Assembly (NCBI GenBank): GCA_018350325.1
Contig: JAEVLN010000031.1
Coordinates: forward strand, 231,472 to 295,471
DNA from: Globodera rostochiensis
Taxonomy: Eukaryota; Nematoda; Chromadorea; Rhabditida; Heteroderidae
Direction: 5' to 3'
Length of the DNA: 64,000 nucleotides
The notes under the pieces were generated by a model. The model saw only the letters and a program-made list of their open reading frames with translations, was not told the DNA's origin and ran no database searches. Below, piece after piece: positions 30,661-41,199 of this stretch (its first letter is position 1; each line of letters opens with the position of its first letter). Position numbers and translations under genes: made by a program.

Positions 30661-31176
30661 CAAAATCAAAAAATAGAAATTAAATTTTAATGAGATTAAG
30701 AATATAAAATCTAGTTTATTTTAAATAAATTGTTTTACAAAAGTTTAATAAAAAAGTTTATAAACACCTAGATGCCCGTGAATCTAGAGTTAATAGTGGA
30801 TGAATTATAAATTAAAAAAACAAATTTCCAACAACTGTTATATTTTAAATAATAACTTTTAAATCATGTTAAATTAAAAAGTTACCAAAAGCAAACAAAA
30901 AATATTGCATTTTGAATTTAAATTGTTGGAAACTTTTCAATTATAAGAAACAAAGCCTTGTTAGACAATAGGGACAAAAATAGTATCTAAAATTTATTTT
31001 TAAGGAATTAATTGTAAATATTAAAAGAATGTATCGAATTATATATAAAATTAAATAACTTGTAAAGAAATGAAACCAACCCCAAATAAACGCAAAAAAA
31101 AAGATATTTGACTGCCATTTATAAAAATAACGTGCTAAAGGTTTTATAAGTTTAACATTTCCAGATAGGACACAAA

Positions 31177-31226
31177 ATGGGGGATGCGATGATATGCCCG
31201 AAGATATTTGAACCAACCCTAACCAT
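31177..31226 (+). CDS. candidate first exon
   Basis: ATG opens MGDAMICPKIFEPTLT plus 2 nt, ending at a perfect GTAAGC donor (31227), phase 2. GC about 48%. The minus strand is open too but lacks a matching acceptor/donor pair. Unknown. Confidence 0.45.
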
Positions 31227-31689
31227 GTAAGCAATAGACTTCAAGAAGTTAAATCTGTATTAAAATTAAATATATATATATATATTTAACGTTAAATGCG
31301 TGAATTTCAGATTTAATAAAAATTACAAATATGCAATGATAATAAAAAAATTATTTAAATTAAAGAATTCAGCTACTGATTCATTACTTACGCAAAAAAA
31401 TATATATAACAAATTAATAATTATGTTAACCGAGAAATACCAAGAGACTTTTTAAAGATTCACGAATAACAGTATAATAAAAATTTTGCTCATTTAGATA
31501 TATTAAAACCTGAAAAAAAAGTATTGACTCTCAAAAAAATTTCAATGCAATAATTCATTTTGGTGGCTTAAATATATTATCAAATAATAAAGCGAAAAAT
31601 AAGTCGCATCCAAATTATTAAATAAAGCAATTAAACGCGTAAAGAAAAAATAATACAATAACTTTAACTTGCGGACGTAATGATAAAAA

Positions 31690-31800
31690 ACAGGGTTCGA
31701 TTACACATAGCCGACAGTATCACTGGCTTATGAGTCATTAAATGAACGCGAAAAATTTGTGAGCAATTCAACTAATTAAATTTAAAGCTATAAACGAACG
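31690..31800. other. GC-richer island, unresolved
   Basis: Patch around GTTCGATTACACATAGCCGACAGTATCACTGG. Mixed open frames on both strands without splice signals. Confidence 0.2.
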
Positions 31801-31979
31801 GGTATATTTTAATTTAATCAAAAGACAAAATTACATCGAACTGCTCTTCCCAAAACCCAATAGTTTATATATTTATTTCAGATAAATAAATATTAAAATT
31901 AATAATTAATATTACATGATAAGCTAAAATTATTAAATTTAAAAATGACTAAATATGAAATTGTTTGATCTTTCGAAAT

Positions 31980-32201
31980 TCAAATAATTTGGGACCTTAG
32001 GTGTTCGCGGTCTTCAAAACAACTAACGATGGTAAAGCTGTGGACAAATGTTTTCATAAGAACTGGATGTGTGACTCTTTTTCCTGACAAGTACAGTCCA
32101 ACTCGTACAAGCGAACAATTTAAAACAAGATTTGAAACGTCACAATGCAAAAATTCTTTAGCCCAAAGCGCCACCCGCGCCACCCACGCCACGTATTTAA
32201 A
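31980..32201 (-). CDS. last exon, 73 codons, unknown
   Basis: On the minus strand a GCTTTTTTAG acceptor (plus 32202-32211) precedes 73 open codons ending in TGA at plus 31980-31982. It starts FKYVAWVARVALWAKEFLHC and ends SCFEDREHLRSQII, with several hydrophobic strands. Long for this window, mixed composition, strong acceptor. No family recognised. Confidence 0.6.
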   Translation of the reverse strand, partial: FKYVAWVARVALWAKEFLHCDVSNLVLNCSLVRVGLYLSGKRVTHPVLMKTFVHSFTIVSCFEDREHLRSQII

Positions 32202-32585
32202 CTAAAAAAGCATTTAATTTATAAGCAAAATAATGACTTAATTATTTTGAAGTCGTTCATTTAACCAATTTTCTCATTCAAAAGTTTTTATTAATTCTCA
32301 TAAATATTACAAACTTATTTTTAATAAAATATCTATTTAGACTTGATCGGAATTCTAAAAGGCATTATTTAATGCATGATATAGTCCACACAGAGTTTGA
32401 TATAAAAAAAGTCATCATAAATAATAAAAATATATTCGGAAAATATACGCAAAGATAATTGTTTTGAATGGCAAAATGTTTAAAGGTAAAAGTGAATAAA
32501 AATGTAACAAGAAAAAAATGTTATTGACTTCAAAAAAATATTTTATGTTCAAAAAATCAAATTAATAAAAAATTATTTACGCTTC

Positions 32586-32645
32586 GAAAATTATGGCATT
32601 ATAATGCAAAGTGCAATGGCAACACTGCGTTTCACAAGCTTAAAA
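32586..32645 (-). CDS. Cys-rich candidate exon
   Basis: The minus strand reads CETQCCHCTLHYNAIIFE after a CTTTTTAAG acceptor and ends at a GTAAAT donor. The dense Cys spacing suggests an extracellular or metal-binding module but is too short to assign. Confidence 0.35.
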
Positions 32646-32698
32646 AGAGAAGATACACCCATTCATAAACACCAGAATTACAAAAAATAATCAATTAT

Positions 32699-32840
32699 AT
32701 GGAAAAAGAATTCCTGAAACGAGAAGGTAGATTGGCTCCTCTTTGCGTGAGAAAAATAATTTGGAGAATCAGCTTCTGAGATGTATCGGAGATCTGTTAA
32801 ACTCCTCGTATTCGCCAAAAACAATTCCCGACGGATTTAA
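32699..32840. other. coding-like island, strand unresolved
   Basis: Plus: ATG at about 32699 reads MEKEFLKREGRLAPLCVRKI to TGA. Minus: NPSGIVFGEYEEFNRSPIHL to TGA. Both look protein-like; only one can be right. Confidence 0.3.
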
Positions 32841-33352
32841 TATTAACTTATTTTACAAACAAAATAAATTAAAATTATAAGAATGAAAACCTTTAAAATT
32901 TAATAAATATATAACATAAACGCTCCAATTTTCTAAAAATAAATATATGGAAAATATCCCACACATTTAAATTTATAATTTGCAGGTAAACAATGCTTAA
33001 CAAAAAATATGCAAAAAGTCATAAAATAAAATAACCATATATAAATAATAATGCCGAATTAAATCTATCAGTATTATTAAATACAGATAAAAATAATAAA
33101 TTAAATTAAATACCTTGTTTATTTGCATGTATGATTAAATTTAGATGCCATGCCAATATTGGCAATTACATATAACGTAGTTTTAAACTAAATTATTAAT
33201 TCACTAAAAATGGTATGGTCTTTTGTAATGAATGATTGAAATTATGTTGATTCAAACAAATTAAAACAAATTGTTTTAAATATTTTTATAAAACATATAA
33301 AATTATAGCTTAAAACTAAGGAAAGATAACCATTTTATTCTATGTACAAACA

Positions 33353-33429
33353 TCACCACGAGGGCACAGTACACACAGTCAGATGTGTGCAAGGAAAAAT
33401 ATGGCCCGCACCATGTCCATCAAATAAAG
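33353..33429 (-). CDS. candidate exon with DGHG motif
   Basis: On the minus strand, after a TTTATAAG acceptor-like site, the frame reads LFDGHGAGHIFPCTHLTVCT and ends at TGA. FDGHG is the metal-binding motif I of PP2C-type phosphatases. The following residues do not clearly match, so this is suggestive only. Confidence 0.3.
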
Positions 33430-34025
33430 CTTATAAATGAGTATACTGTAAACAATTCCATAGATATAAGTGCTTTAGTAATTTTCAGGTTAATTAATTA
33501 CGTATTGTTGTCTAATTAATAGCAAAATGAAAGAGCATACTCGAAAGAAAAAATAATTAAAAAGAAATAACTCTGCGATAAGCAAAATTAACTAAAAAGA
33601 AAAAATACAAATAAATGGCTTAAAATTACTTGAAAATTCATTAAAAAAATGTCAATATCTTATTTTAAAAATATAACTTGTACCCTGATCAATCAATGAT
33701 CCTCAACAAGGAGTCTTTAACGCAGTTTTTTAAATAAATCAAAATAACATTTTGAAACAATTGAAGAAAAAACAACTCGGAACCGGGCCAAAAGATTTTT
33801 ATAAAAAATTTAAATATGAATTTAAATTGCATAACTATTTTAAACAATATATTAATTCATTGGTAGATTAATAACAGTCTAATAAGTGTTATCAAATTGG
33901 TATTTAAATTAATTTTTTTTTTTTGTAATTTAACAAAATGCTTTCCACTGCCGCTAATTTCTTCAAAATTTTATTTCAATATTTTAATCATGCTTAAAAT
34001 TTTATATCTTATGAAGTTTGGTATA
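33430..34025. other. AT-rich interval
   Basis: AT-rich apart from a small patch at 33685-33790 (CTGATCAATCAATGATCCTC, AACTCGGAACCGGGCC). Frames there are ambiguous. Confidence 0.45.
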
Positions 34026-34029
34026 TTAG

Positions 34030-34138
34030 ATTTTTTTCGGCGGTGGTTGTGGCTGGTTCTTTGACGGCAAAAACATCTTTTATTTATTAAAAGTTTGTGC
34101 TCAATTCAACGGACCAATAAACGACCATTTCGTGGAAA
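34030..34138 (+). CDS. internal exon
   Basis: Acceptor TATATTAG (ends 34029), 109 nt, donor GTAAAC (34139). Phase 0 in, phase 1 out. The frame reads FGGGCGWFFDGKNIFYLLKV, then AQFNGPINDHFVE, with Gly and aromatic residues typical of a folded domain. No family recognised. Confidence 0.55.
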
Positions 34139-34458
34139 GTAAACTAATGATTTAAATTGCCTTTTTTATAGTACAAATATTTTCTTTAAATGATTTAGTA
34201 ATTTAACAGTTTAAAGAATGATTTATAAATTATTTTTTAAGCTTTGATAATATTGTCAGTGATTTAAATTTTATTTTTTTGAACTTTTGGTATATAATTG
34301 AAAATAGTGCTACAGCACTCTTCGTTTATCTTGTATTAATTTTATATAATTATGTTATTTTATTTTTAATTATTTATATACATTTGGTTCTTTTCCTTAA
34401 TTTTTTTGCCTCAATTAAATTAAAATTTTTTGAACAGTTCACACTATAATCGTTTTAT

Positions 34459-34485
34459 ATGGCCAGGGGTGCCGCATTCGCTCCC
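34459..34485 (+). CDS. candidate first exon
   Basis: ATG encodes MARGAAFAP and is followed directly by a consensus GTGAGT donor (34486), phase 0. Another frame across the same patch reads GQGCRIRSREYERYQLFQ, reminiscent of a thrombospondin type 1 loop, but has no acceptor. Confidence 0.4.
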
Positions 34486-34889
34486 GTGAGTACGAGAGGT
34501 ACCAACTTTTCCAATCGCATTTAATAACGTATGACTTATGAATTTTTATTTAGATTATTTTTTCATAGATTTGTTTACATTTTGCCACCAATATATCGCC
34601 GTGCCCAATAATATTAAAAAGGATTAAAGTTTTTACTTTAACCGATTATTATTTTTTGCATTTATGTGGAACAATAATTTTTATATATATTCAATTTTAA
34701 TCAAATTTGTTAATCATTTAATTTTTTAATTTCAATCAATTTTCATGCTAACTTTTATTTAAATGAAACATATATTTGCAGTCACTTTGTTTGAATCTGA
34801 TATTCTGAATTTATTATTTACAAAGTTAGATTAGAGTTGGAATAATGAATTTTTTTATTCATTGATTTGTTTGGTATATATACAAATAA

Positions 34890-34960
34890 ATTCTGGTTAC
34901 GGGCCTGAGCTCACTGATACCTACCGCGCGGGCAGCGGCGTCTTTGCTGTAATAATCTTT
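34890..34960. other. GC-rich island, strand unresolved
   Basis: Plus: SGYGPELTDTYRAGSGVFA to a GTAATA donor, but no AG upstream. Minus: ATTATTACAG acceptor then KDAAARAVGISELRP with GTAGGT/GTATCA donors. The minus strand has the better signals. About 58% GC. Confidence 0.35.
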
Positions 34961-35018
34961 TTTTCAAAGTTGTATACCTTTGAAATTTTAAATTCTTTTA
35001 TTTTTATTGATTTGTAAG

Positions 35019-35152
35019 GCTATAATGAATTTTCAAATGAAACTGTACAATTCGCTCTTGATGATCAAGAAATTCGTCCTTTTCTGTGCTTGCAAAAATT
35101 ACAAGCTTCTGCATTAGTATCCCGACAGTGCTATATTGCAGAACAGTATTGA
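35019..35152 (+). CDS. candidate last exon
   Basis: After TTTGTAAG the frame YNEFSNETVQFALDDQEIRP, then LCLQKLQASALVSRQCY, runs 43 codons to TGA 35150-35152. A TATATTGCAG acceptor (ends 35141) near its end would start another frame (NSIDITPVIVLVIAD). Balanced composition. Unknown family. Confidence 0.45.
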
Positions 35153-35159
35153 TATTACT

Positions 35160-35300
35160 CCAGTTATTGTTCTTGTCATAGCGGATTGAATACCCAACTT
35201 CTTTACCAAGCTTAAGACAATCGGGAAATTAGAATTTTATTTTATTTTATTACCACAACATCCATCTCTTCCGCAACCCTGAAATTAAATTATAATTTAA
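35160..35300 (+). other. GC-richer tail, unresolved
   Basis: Continues GC-richer after the previous exon (TCATAGCGGATTGAATACCC). One frame reads YCSCHSGLNTQLLYQA. May be 3' UTR or part of another exon. Confidence 0.2.
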
Positions 35301-35939
35301 GTATTTGTGGCACTTTTCTACATTATATGGGGAATTTTTTATTTAAGTGATTTTAATTTTTGTCAAACTTTGAGTTGGCCAAATTATATTACACAGTTAC
35401 AATTTATAGTGAACAATTTTAATGAGAGTAACGCATATGTTTTGCATGTCGTGCTTATTATCGTGTCTTTTCTAATAATATTTATCTAATTTAAGTCTTT
35501 TTATTTATATTTTTAATTATAACTTTTATATTTGATGTTAATTGTAAAGAAATGTAGTCTCTAATTAATTGCTATTTTATACAAATATTTAAGAAATTCG
35601 ATTAAAAAGATTTGGCGACGAAACATTACGTCTTAAATAAGAAGATATACTCACATCAAATCCCAAATAAATATTAATAATGATGAATATCTAATATGAT
35701 GTAAAATAGAATAATTGTCGTCACTTGCATATGCAAAATAATTCAAACACAAACAAATGACTAATTCTGGTGTTACACTTAAATAAATAAAACTAAAATA
35801 ATTTTATTATGGGGAAATTATTGTTTTAAAAATTGTACGTAAAATAATTATTAGTAAATTTATTTCTTGTCATTGTTTACTTTCAACATATTTTCTGATT
35901 TAAAAATCGACTTCAATTGTTTATTTTTAACCTTGATAG

Positions 35940-36015
35940 AATGGGTTATTGCTACGACCGTGACTTTTCCCAGTGGATCACGCCGTTTGAGCCAGATGCT
36001 ATTAATATATTATAA
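35940..36015 (+). CDS. candidate last exon
   Basis: A CCTTGATAG acceptor (ends 35939) precedes 1 nt and MGYCYDRDFSQWITPFEPDA... to TAA 36013-36015. GC about 47% in very AT-rich flanks. Could also be an ATG-started short ORF. Unknown family. Confidence 0.45.
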
Positions 36016-36019
36016 ATTT

Positions 36020-36800
36020 TATTAAATAGACCATTTATGTGGTTTAATTCTGTTTTTTTCTGAGTAAGGCAATACAAATATTCTATTTGCTGCTTACACT
36101 TTAATTTTTATTAAATGATACTGTTTGGTATAATGTGTGATTTTTTTTAAATTTAAACATAACATAAATCAAATCCTTATCAATCGTAATGATTCAAAAA
36201 TAAATATATGAAGAAGAAAACAGAAATAAAATATTTTTGAGCGCCTGAGAGTGATTATTTGAGTAACAATTTTTAATAATTTTATTTATTTTTAATGCAA
36301 GTAAATAATTTTGACTATCCCCAGTTGGGTTTTTTTAATGGTAACGACGTACTAACCATTTTTATGAGTTCGTCAATGTAGTTATTGAGTTAAAGTGTAT
36401 TAATATGCACAAAATTAATCGCAGCTAAATAACATTTTGATTAAACGTAAAATTTTTGTTTTTACTTTAAGCGCCAACTGAGTTTAAAATACATTTATAA
36501 ATTTTTAATGCAAAACATTTATTTGTTTACCAATATTTTAAGCGTTATTCATATTCTATAAATTTATGTTGAACAAAAAAAACTATATAATTTTTATTAG
36601 AATAATTTTATTTAATTAATTTTGCCCATATTTTTACCTTTTTGGCCGTTTAAACCCCGACAACTCTTGCAGCTACAATTTATTTGTAGCTATTTTTTAA
36701 ATAAATTTTCGTTGCAAAGATACAAGCTAATTTAGAACTTTTTAATTTATAAATATATTTAAATTACCCGCCCTGAATCCTCAATTTTTATATATTTTTT
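36020..36800. other. AT-rich interval
   Basis: AT-rich with minor GC-richer spots at 36236-36260, 36320-36375 and 36640-36680 (TTTGGCCGTTTAAACCCCG). No exon boundaries convincing. Confidence 0.45.
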
Positions 36801-36805
36801 TATAG

Positions 36806-36914
36806 GAAGGAGATAGGCCCGCTTCATGGCCTCGCTGCATGTGTTGATTTATGGTGCGCCCAGAAAAAGTTACAAAAAGACTACAAAATTTTAATATTTA
36901 TAAAAAGTATTTAA
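36806..36914 (+). CDS. candidate last exon
   Basis: A long T-rich acceptor (TTTTTTTATAG, ends 36805) precedes 35 codons (KEIGPLHGLAACVDLWCAQK, then KLQKDYKILIFIKSI) to TAA 36912-36914. A GTTACA donor inside could shorten it. Unknown family. Confidence 0.5.
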
Positions 36915-37268
36915 AAATAATTGTTTGTTTTTTGATATTATTATATTTGTATTCAGCTGTTGCCCTATAGATCACATTTCTTATGATTAGGACGTGGTTA
37001 ATTAGATTTTATTTAATGTTGCTCAAAAGCCGAAAAATTTAATTGACATTTTATAATTACCGCATTTAAAATTGTTTTGGTTAATTTAAATATACAAATT
37101 TGTTGTGCATAGCGTTGTTATTTTTATTTTATTATAATTTTTGGTGTTGATTAATTATAATTTAATTTTATGTTCTTGTATTTGTATGCCATTTTAGAGA
37201 TTTATTTTGATAACGATATTTTTTTGACTATTTTGTTCAAAATGCGTTTTAATATTTAAATATTGCAG

Positions 37269-37335
37269 GTATTACTGCTTAGCATGTTCAAGTTTCGAAT
37301 ATGCGCCGAAGGGCTTAGCTATGGTGCTTCTTTTT
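37269..37335 (+). CDS. internal exon, strong splice sites
   Basis: Acceptor AATATTGCAG (ends 37268), 67 nt, donor GTAAGC (37336). Frame VLLLSMFKFRICAEGLSYGA..., phase 0 in and phase 1 out. Both signals are close to consensus. No homologue recognised. Confidence 0.6.
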
Positions 37336-37542
37336 GTAAGCCGGCTTGGCATTGCTTAAAAAAAGCTTTAAACAAGAGATGCCGTAAAAATTTTAAATAA
37401 GTACACGCAAAGAATAAAATTTAGGGTTTAATGTTTAAAATGTAATTCGGCCAAAGAAGAATGGAAATAAAAAAAGATGATTAAAAATGCTTTAAAAACA
37501 TTCATTGTTTTTCAAATCAAAAAAATATTAAAAATTAAACGA

Positions 37543-37665
37543 CCAGCGCGGTCACGGTCAGAACCATCAGCGTAAGATCATGTTCTTTAAAAAGAAGCAA
37601 CTTCACCTTCAATGGCTTTCTCTAAACGGTCGGCTATAAACCGCATGTAATGGGATTACATTTAC
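37543..37665 (-). CDS. coding-like island, minus
   Basis: The minus strand reads MRFIADRLEKAIEGEVASF up to TAA; an overlapping minus frame reads KPLKVKLLLFKEHDLTLMVL to TAA. On the plus strand TTSAVTVRTIS ends at a GTAAGA donor (about 37574). The minus frames cover more of the GC-rich patch. Confidence 0.35.
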
Positions 37666-37977
37666 ACGATGATGCAAACAAAAATAAACATCATTCAAAT
37701 GTTAAAAAATGAAACAAAATACAAATTAAGATAAAAACGTAACTAAACCTTAAAAGATAAAAAGCGATAAAATCTATGGAAGGAAAACATTAAATTAAAC
37801 AAAAAATTAATTGAATCAGAGTTAATGAATCGTTTCCACAAACATAGATTTTATTTATAGTGGTAAAAGATATTAATTCAAAAAATGTAATAATTCTCTT
37901 TTCAGATAATTTCAACTTACAATAAAATCCAAATTGCGGGTAAATAACATAAATTTAATAATCTGGCACTTCCAATT

Positions 37978-38030
37978 ATGGTTGTGCAACAGGTCAAACA
38001 GTGCCAATGGCATTATCAACAGTCCCACAA
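37978..38030 (+). CDS. candidate first exon, Gln-rich
   Basis: ATG opens MVVQQVKQCQWHYQQSH plus 2 nt, ending at a GTAATC donor (38031), phase 2. A second frame (LWLCNRSNSANGIINSPT) is also open. Unknown. Confidence 0.35.
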
Positions 38031-38401
38031 GTAATCTGTGCCATTTTAGAATAAATTATAAACAATTTTTCATAAAAATTTAATATAAAATAACATATTT
38101 AAAAGAAGGAACCATAATAAGCAATAAAAAAAATAATAAAAACTTTAAAAATAATATAAAACATGATTTTTTTCCTATTTTAATGAGGGAAATACAGCAG
38201 ATATAATTAAATAAGATTTTAAAGTTAACAAAACAAAATTTTAAACTGAAGACTGTATCATTGGCTGAATTAAAAATTGTTTGATAAAAATATTGAGGAA
38301 TAAAGCATAAATAATAATGAACTAAAAATGTTTTCACTACAAGAACTTTGTGTTGAAAATTTTTACAAAATTAAAAATATATAAATTTACAAATTTTATG
38401 A

Positions 38402-38620
38402 ATGACAAATTTCTTTCAACGTATCGATCAACAAATGAATCCCAAAGCAATTTTTGAACGTAACGTTAAGGCCATAATGCAGAAAATAAACGTATATAAG
38501 AAAAAATTTCCCAAAACATTTATGCTCGCCCTTTGGAAAACAAGAAAATTGTGTATTTCATCATCGACAACCAAGGCAAACACAGTTCACGACACGTCAA
38601 GGAAGAGAAAGAGAGAATAA
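38402..38620 (+). CDS. 72-residue single-exon ORF, basic, NLS-like end
   Basis: A complete ATG-to-TAA frame with mixed composition: MTNFFQRIDQQMNPKAIFER at the start, a Lys-rich middle (INVYKKKFPKTF), then SSSTTKANTVHDTSRKRKRE at the C-terminus. The KRKR-type end resembles a nuclear localisation signal. The length is uninterrupted and the GC content is above the flanks. No splice sites needed. No family recognised. Confidence 0.55.
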   Translation: MTNFFQRIDQQMNPKAIFERNVKAIMQKINVYKKKFPKTFMLALWKTRKLCISSSTTKANTVHDTSRKRKRE

Positions 38621-38624
38621 AATA

Positions 38625-39055
38625 CTTCATTTTTAACATGAAGTGGAATAATTTTCTATAAAAGTTAATAAATTATAAAAAATAACCAATAAGATAATTG
38701 CCCGTTAAAACAAATTTAACACCGGATCCTACAAAGACACCGCACGAATTTTTTGAAACCGATTAAAAAGATGAAAATAAAAATATAAATTATTATTTAA
38801 CATTTGTTTAATTGCTTAATATTCACTTGAAATTATTTCAAAAAAAACCGTAAATTATTTCAAAAAACACTTAATTCGTAAAATTGTTTAAATAACAATT
38901 GAACTTTAAAAAAATCAATCATTGCTCCCTGCAGCTATATTAATTATTATAAATCAAATTAAATGAATAAATAACATTTTTATCACAAACATTAAATCAA
39001 ATAAAAAATAAGGGTTCATTGAATTTGAATTATTTATTTTTCTTTAAACGGTTAA
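38625..39055. other. AT-rich interval
   Basis: One small patch at 38720-38760 (CGGATCCTACAAAGACACCGC) and otherwise A/T-rich. No gene seen. Confidence 0.5.
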
Positions 39056-39058
39056 TCG

Positions 39059-39295
39059 GTGCTTCAAACTAAAAAAATATCTTCGGCCAAGGTTTGGAGG
39101 GTTATAAATTGGCTTAAACCGATAGGTGCCCCTTTTTTTGAACTAAGTCTTAGAATCGCTCAGCCAATCACTATAAAAATAGTTCAGTCGATTGAAAAAA
39201 GTGATCAATCCCCAATCGGCACTTTTTGGGTAAAGTGCCAATATTTTGTAAAACCTTTTGAAGAACTTTTTACAGACCTTAAATTCAATACCTAA
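39059..39295 (+). CDS. ORF, unknown, possibly repeat-derived
   Basis: 78 open codons (SAKVWRVINWLKPIGAPFFE..., SPIGTFWVKCQYFVKPFEEL) to TAA, without an ATG start. The surrounding DNA has repeated CCGATAGGTGCC/CCAATCGGCAC words, suggesting a small mobile element. A 63-codon minus frame overlaps. Confidence 0.35.
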   Translation: MLQTKKISSAKVWRVINWLKPIGAPFFELSLRIAQPITIKIVQSIEKSDQSPIGTFWVKCQYFVKPFEELFTDLKFNT

Positions 39296-39562
39296 CTTGT
39301 AACCCACATAGTAAATTATTCTGATTGAAAGCACACAATAAAAAAATGGCCAAAAAGTCCAAAATTAAAAGAAATTCGCAAATAAAATTCTTCACAAAAA
39401 ATCAAAATAAATAGATAAAACTTGAATTTTAGGCGGAAAACTAAGAAAAACGGCCAAAAGGTTCAGAAAATCGGACAAATATAATTTTTTTTATTAAGTC
39501 GGCGCTTAAAAATGTCCAAAGTGTAAATAAACAAAATTAATAAAATGTTAGTAATTTTACAG

Positions 39563-39643
39563 AAAATGTGTGATCGACCTCGAAAAAGGAAAAACAACAA
39601 CTTGGACAAAAGACAATGCCAACCGTGCTTGAAGGAAAATTGA
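39563..39643 (+). CDS. candidate exon, basic and Cys-containing
   Basis: A TAATTTTACAG acceptor (ends 39562) precedes KMCDRPRKRKNNNLDKRQ, then QPCLKEN and TGA 39641-39643. It could also start at its ATG (39566). RKRK is NLS-like. Unknown family. Confidence 0.45.
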   Translation, partial: KMCDRPRKRKNNNLDKRQCQPCLKEN

Positions 39644-39649
39644 ATGCGA

Positions 39650-40410
39650 ATTAGTTAAATTTAGCAGATAAAATTAATTTAAGTTTTTATAATCAAAAAT
39701 CAACACAACAGATATAATGAGCAAACAAATTTAATTAACTATTAAATTCTTATATCAACAAAAAGGCTTGAACGCGCAAATGCATATAAAGTATATGTCG
39801 TTTGGACGAAAAACAATTTGAAATGTTATTTTAAAAATAATCAAAATCTTGAACAACATTATCCCCTTCTTCACAATCTACTTAGCACTGTAACGTGTAA
39901 AACAATCCACCTAGATTCGTATTTTACTTAGCCAATATTTAGATATCTATATAAAAAAGTACGAATTAATTAATATAAAATTTTATTTTTTACATAAAAA
40001 GATAAAAGAAGGCGCGCATCGGTCGGATCATTTCAATGAAAATAACAATTTTCTTGAAAGCTAACCTTCTTATAAGAAAGACAAAAAACAAGCCATTTTG
40101 TTATTAATTTTTAAATATTCTTTAAATATTAAGGGAAAACACACTCTGAAGCTTTTATCATTTAGTCTGCCTAATTAGAGTTAAAATGTTAAAATGTAAA
40201 TTGGAAAAGTTCGTGACAGTAATAAAAAAAAATCAATAATGCGAAAAAAACGAATATCAGGATTTGTATAAATATTTAACGAGCACGTTGGGCAAATTAT
40301 AAAATGACGAATTTCATTTTGAATCAAATGTTGTTAAAAAATGAATAACAAAATATATCATAACAAATCAAATTTTTAAAACAACAAAATAAAAAAGTTT
40401 GCACGTTTAC
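39650..40410. other. AT-rich interval with weak islands
   Basis: Weak GC-richer spots at 39855-39925 and 40008-40035 (AGGCGCGCATCGGTCGG) read openly in several frames without splice signals. Not called. Confidence 0.45.
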
Positions 40411-40414
40411 CTAA

Positions 40415-40540
40415 CTAAATTCATTTACGAAAACTCCTTGGAAAGCTGTGTCGGTCAAGGGTACGCGTCAAACCACAGTCGGCGTGTGCCCAGTTGATGT
40501 CAAAAAATATATATATTTAAAATTACAGTTCGTCGTTTAG
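40415..40540 (+). CDS. ORF / exon, unknown
   Basis: 41 codons (TKTPWKAVSVKGTRQTTVGV, then CPVDVKKYIYL) ending at TAG 40538-40540. The GC-rich core at 40440-40495 is clearly distinct from its flanks. Entry site not identified. Together with 40564-40674 it may belong to one plus-strand gene. Confidence 0.45.
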   Translation, partial: LNSFTKTPWKAVSVKGTRQTTVGVCPVDVKKYIYLKLQFVV

Positions 40541-40563
40541 GTATACTAAACTAAAATAAATAA

Positions 40564-40674
40564 AGGTACAATGTTCAAAAACCAGCGAACATGCTGCTTG
40601 GGATAGTCCACAGAAACTCTTACCAAGAAAGAATAAATATAAATAACTTTTTCGAAGTACGCATGGACGAATAA
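40564..40674 (+). CDS. ORF / exon, unknown
   Basis: 36 open codons to TAA 40672-40674, with an internal ATG at 40591 (MLLGIVHRNSYQERIN, then NNFFEVRMDE). Balanced composition. 23 bp downstream of the previous ORF in a different frame. No family recognised. Confidence 0.45.
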   Translation, partial: RYNVQKPANMLLGIVHRNSYQERININNFFEVRMDE

Positions 40675-40845
40675 AAAATTAAAAAAATTTATTTATTAAC
40701 CTAATATATAGAATACTCTTGAAACATTATTTAAATTAATAAAAGCACTATGTACCTAATTAAATGATAATATTTAAATGATTAAATTCAACAAATACAT
40801 GCTAAAAAATTAGCATAAGAATTACCAAATATCGTTCATGGCTAC

Positions 40846-41050
40846 CAGGGGTGGACGAAATTTCGTTTCGGTTTCGTGTTTTTCGTGTTTTCGTGGGTTT
40901 TTTGGGTTTCGTTTTCGTGTTTCGTTTTCGTCCTAGAATTTTTTTTCGTTTCGGTTTCGTTTTCGTAAATGAAAAAATATTTTTTTTCGTTTCGGTTTCG
41001 TTTTCGAAAATGAAAAATTTTACGAAAAAATCGAAAAAAAGTACACCCCT
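40846..41050. mobile_element. MITE-like element with (TTTCG)n interior
   Basis: 205 bp starting CAGGGGTGGAC and ending GTACACCCCT, i.e. AGGGGTG inverted ends. The interior is made of irregular TTTCG/TTTTCG/GTTTCG repeats. The 82-codon Phe/Arg/Val frame across it is a by-product. hAT-like termini, but no 8-bp target duplication seen. Confidence 0.5.
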
Positions 41051-41119
41051 AAAGAATGGACTTTTGGAGATAATTTTAATTTTATGGGAGGTAATCTAGT
41101 GTTGGACACCACGATACAT

Positions 41120-41199
41120 GGTGGTGTAGTGGTTAGTGTTGAGTTCATTCAGGTTATCATTTGTCAGGTTCGATTCCCCGGACCTGCTACCCTCTTTTT
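41120..41199 (+). tRNA. tRNA-like element with Pol III terminator
   Basis: 72 nt (41120-41191). The GGTGGTG 5' end pairs with TGCTACC at the 3' end over 7 bp including wobbles. TA-GTGGTTAG marks the A box, and GGTTCGATTCC is an exact B box. CTCTTTTTG at 41193-41200 supplies a T5 terminator. The T stem is imperfect and the anticodon arm is not canonical, so it is probably a pseudogene or SINE head. Confidence 0.6.

Noticed and set aside
35307..35489. 60-codon hydrophobic plus frame
   Set aside because: T-rich sequence yields Phe/Leu/Ile runs. No exon edges; could be a membrane segment, but unsupported.
38080..38337. 85-codon Phe/Leu/Ile-rich minus frame
   Set aside because: Composition matches reverse-complemented A-rich sequence; no GC island under it.
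40851..41099. 82-codon Phe/Val/Arg frame
   Set aside because: It is the translation of (TTTCG)n repeats inside a MITE-like element.
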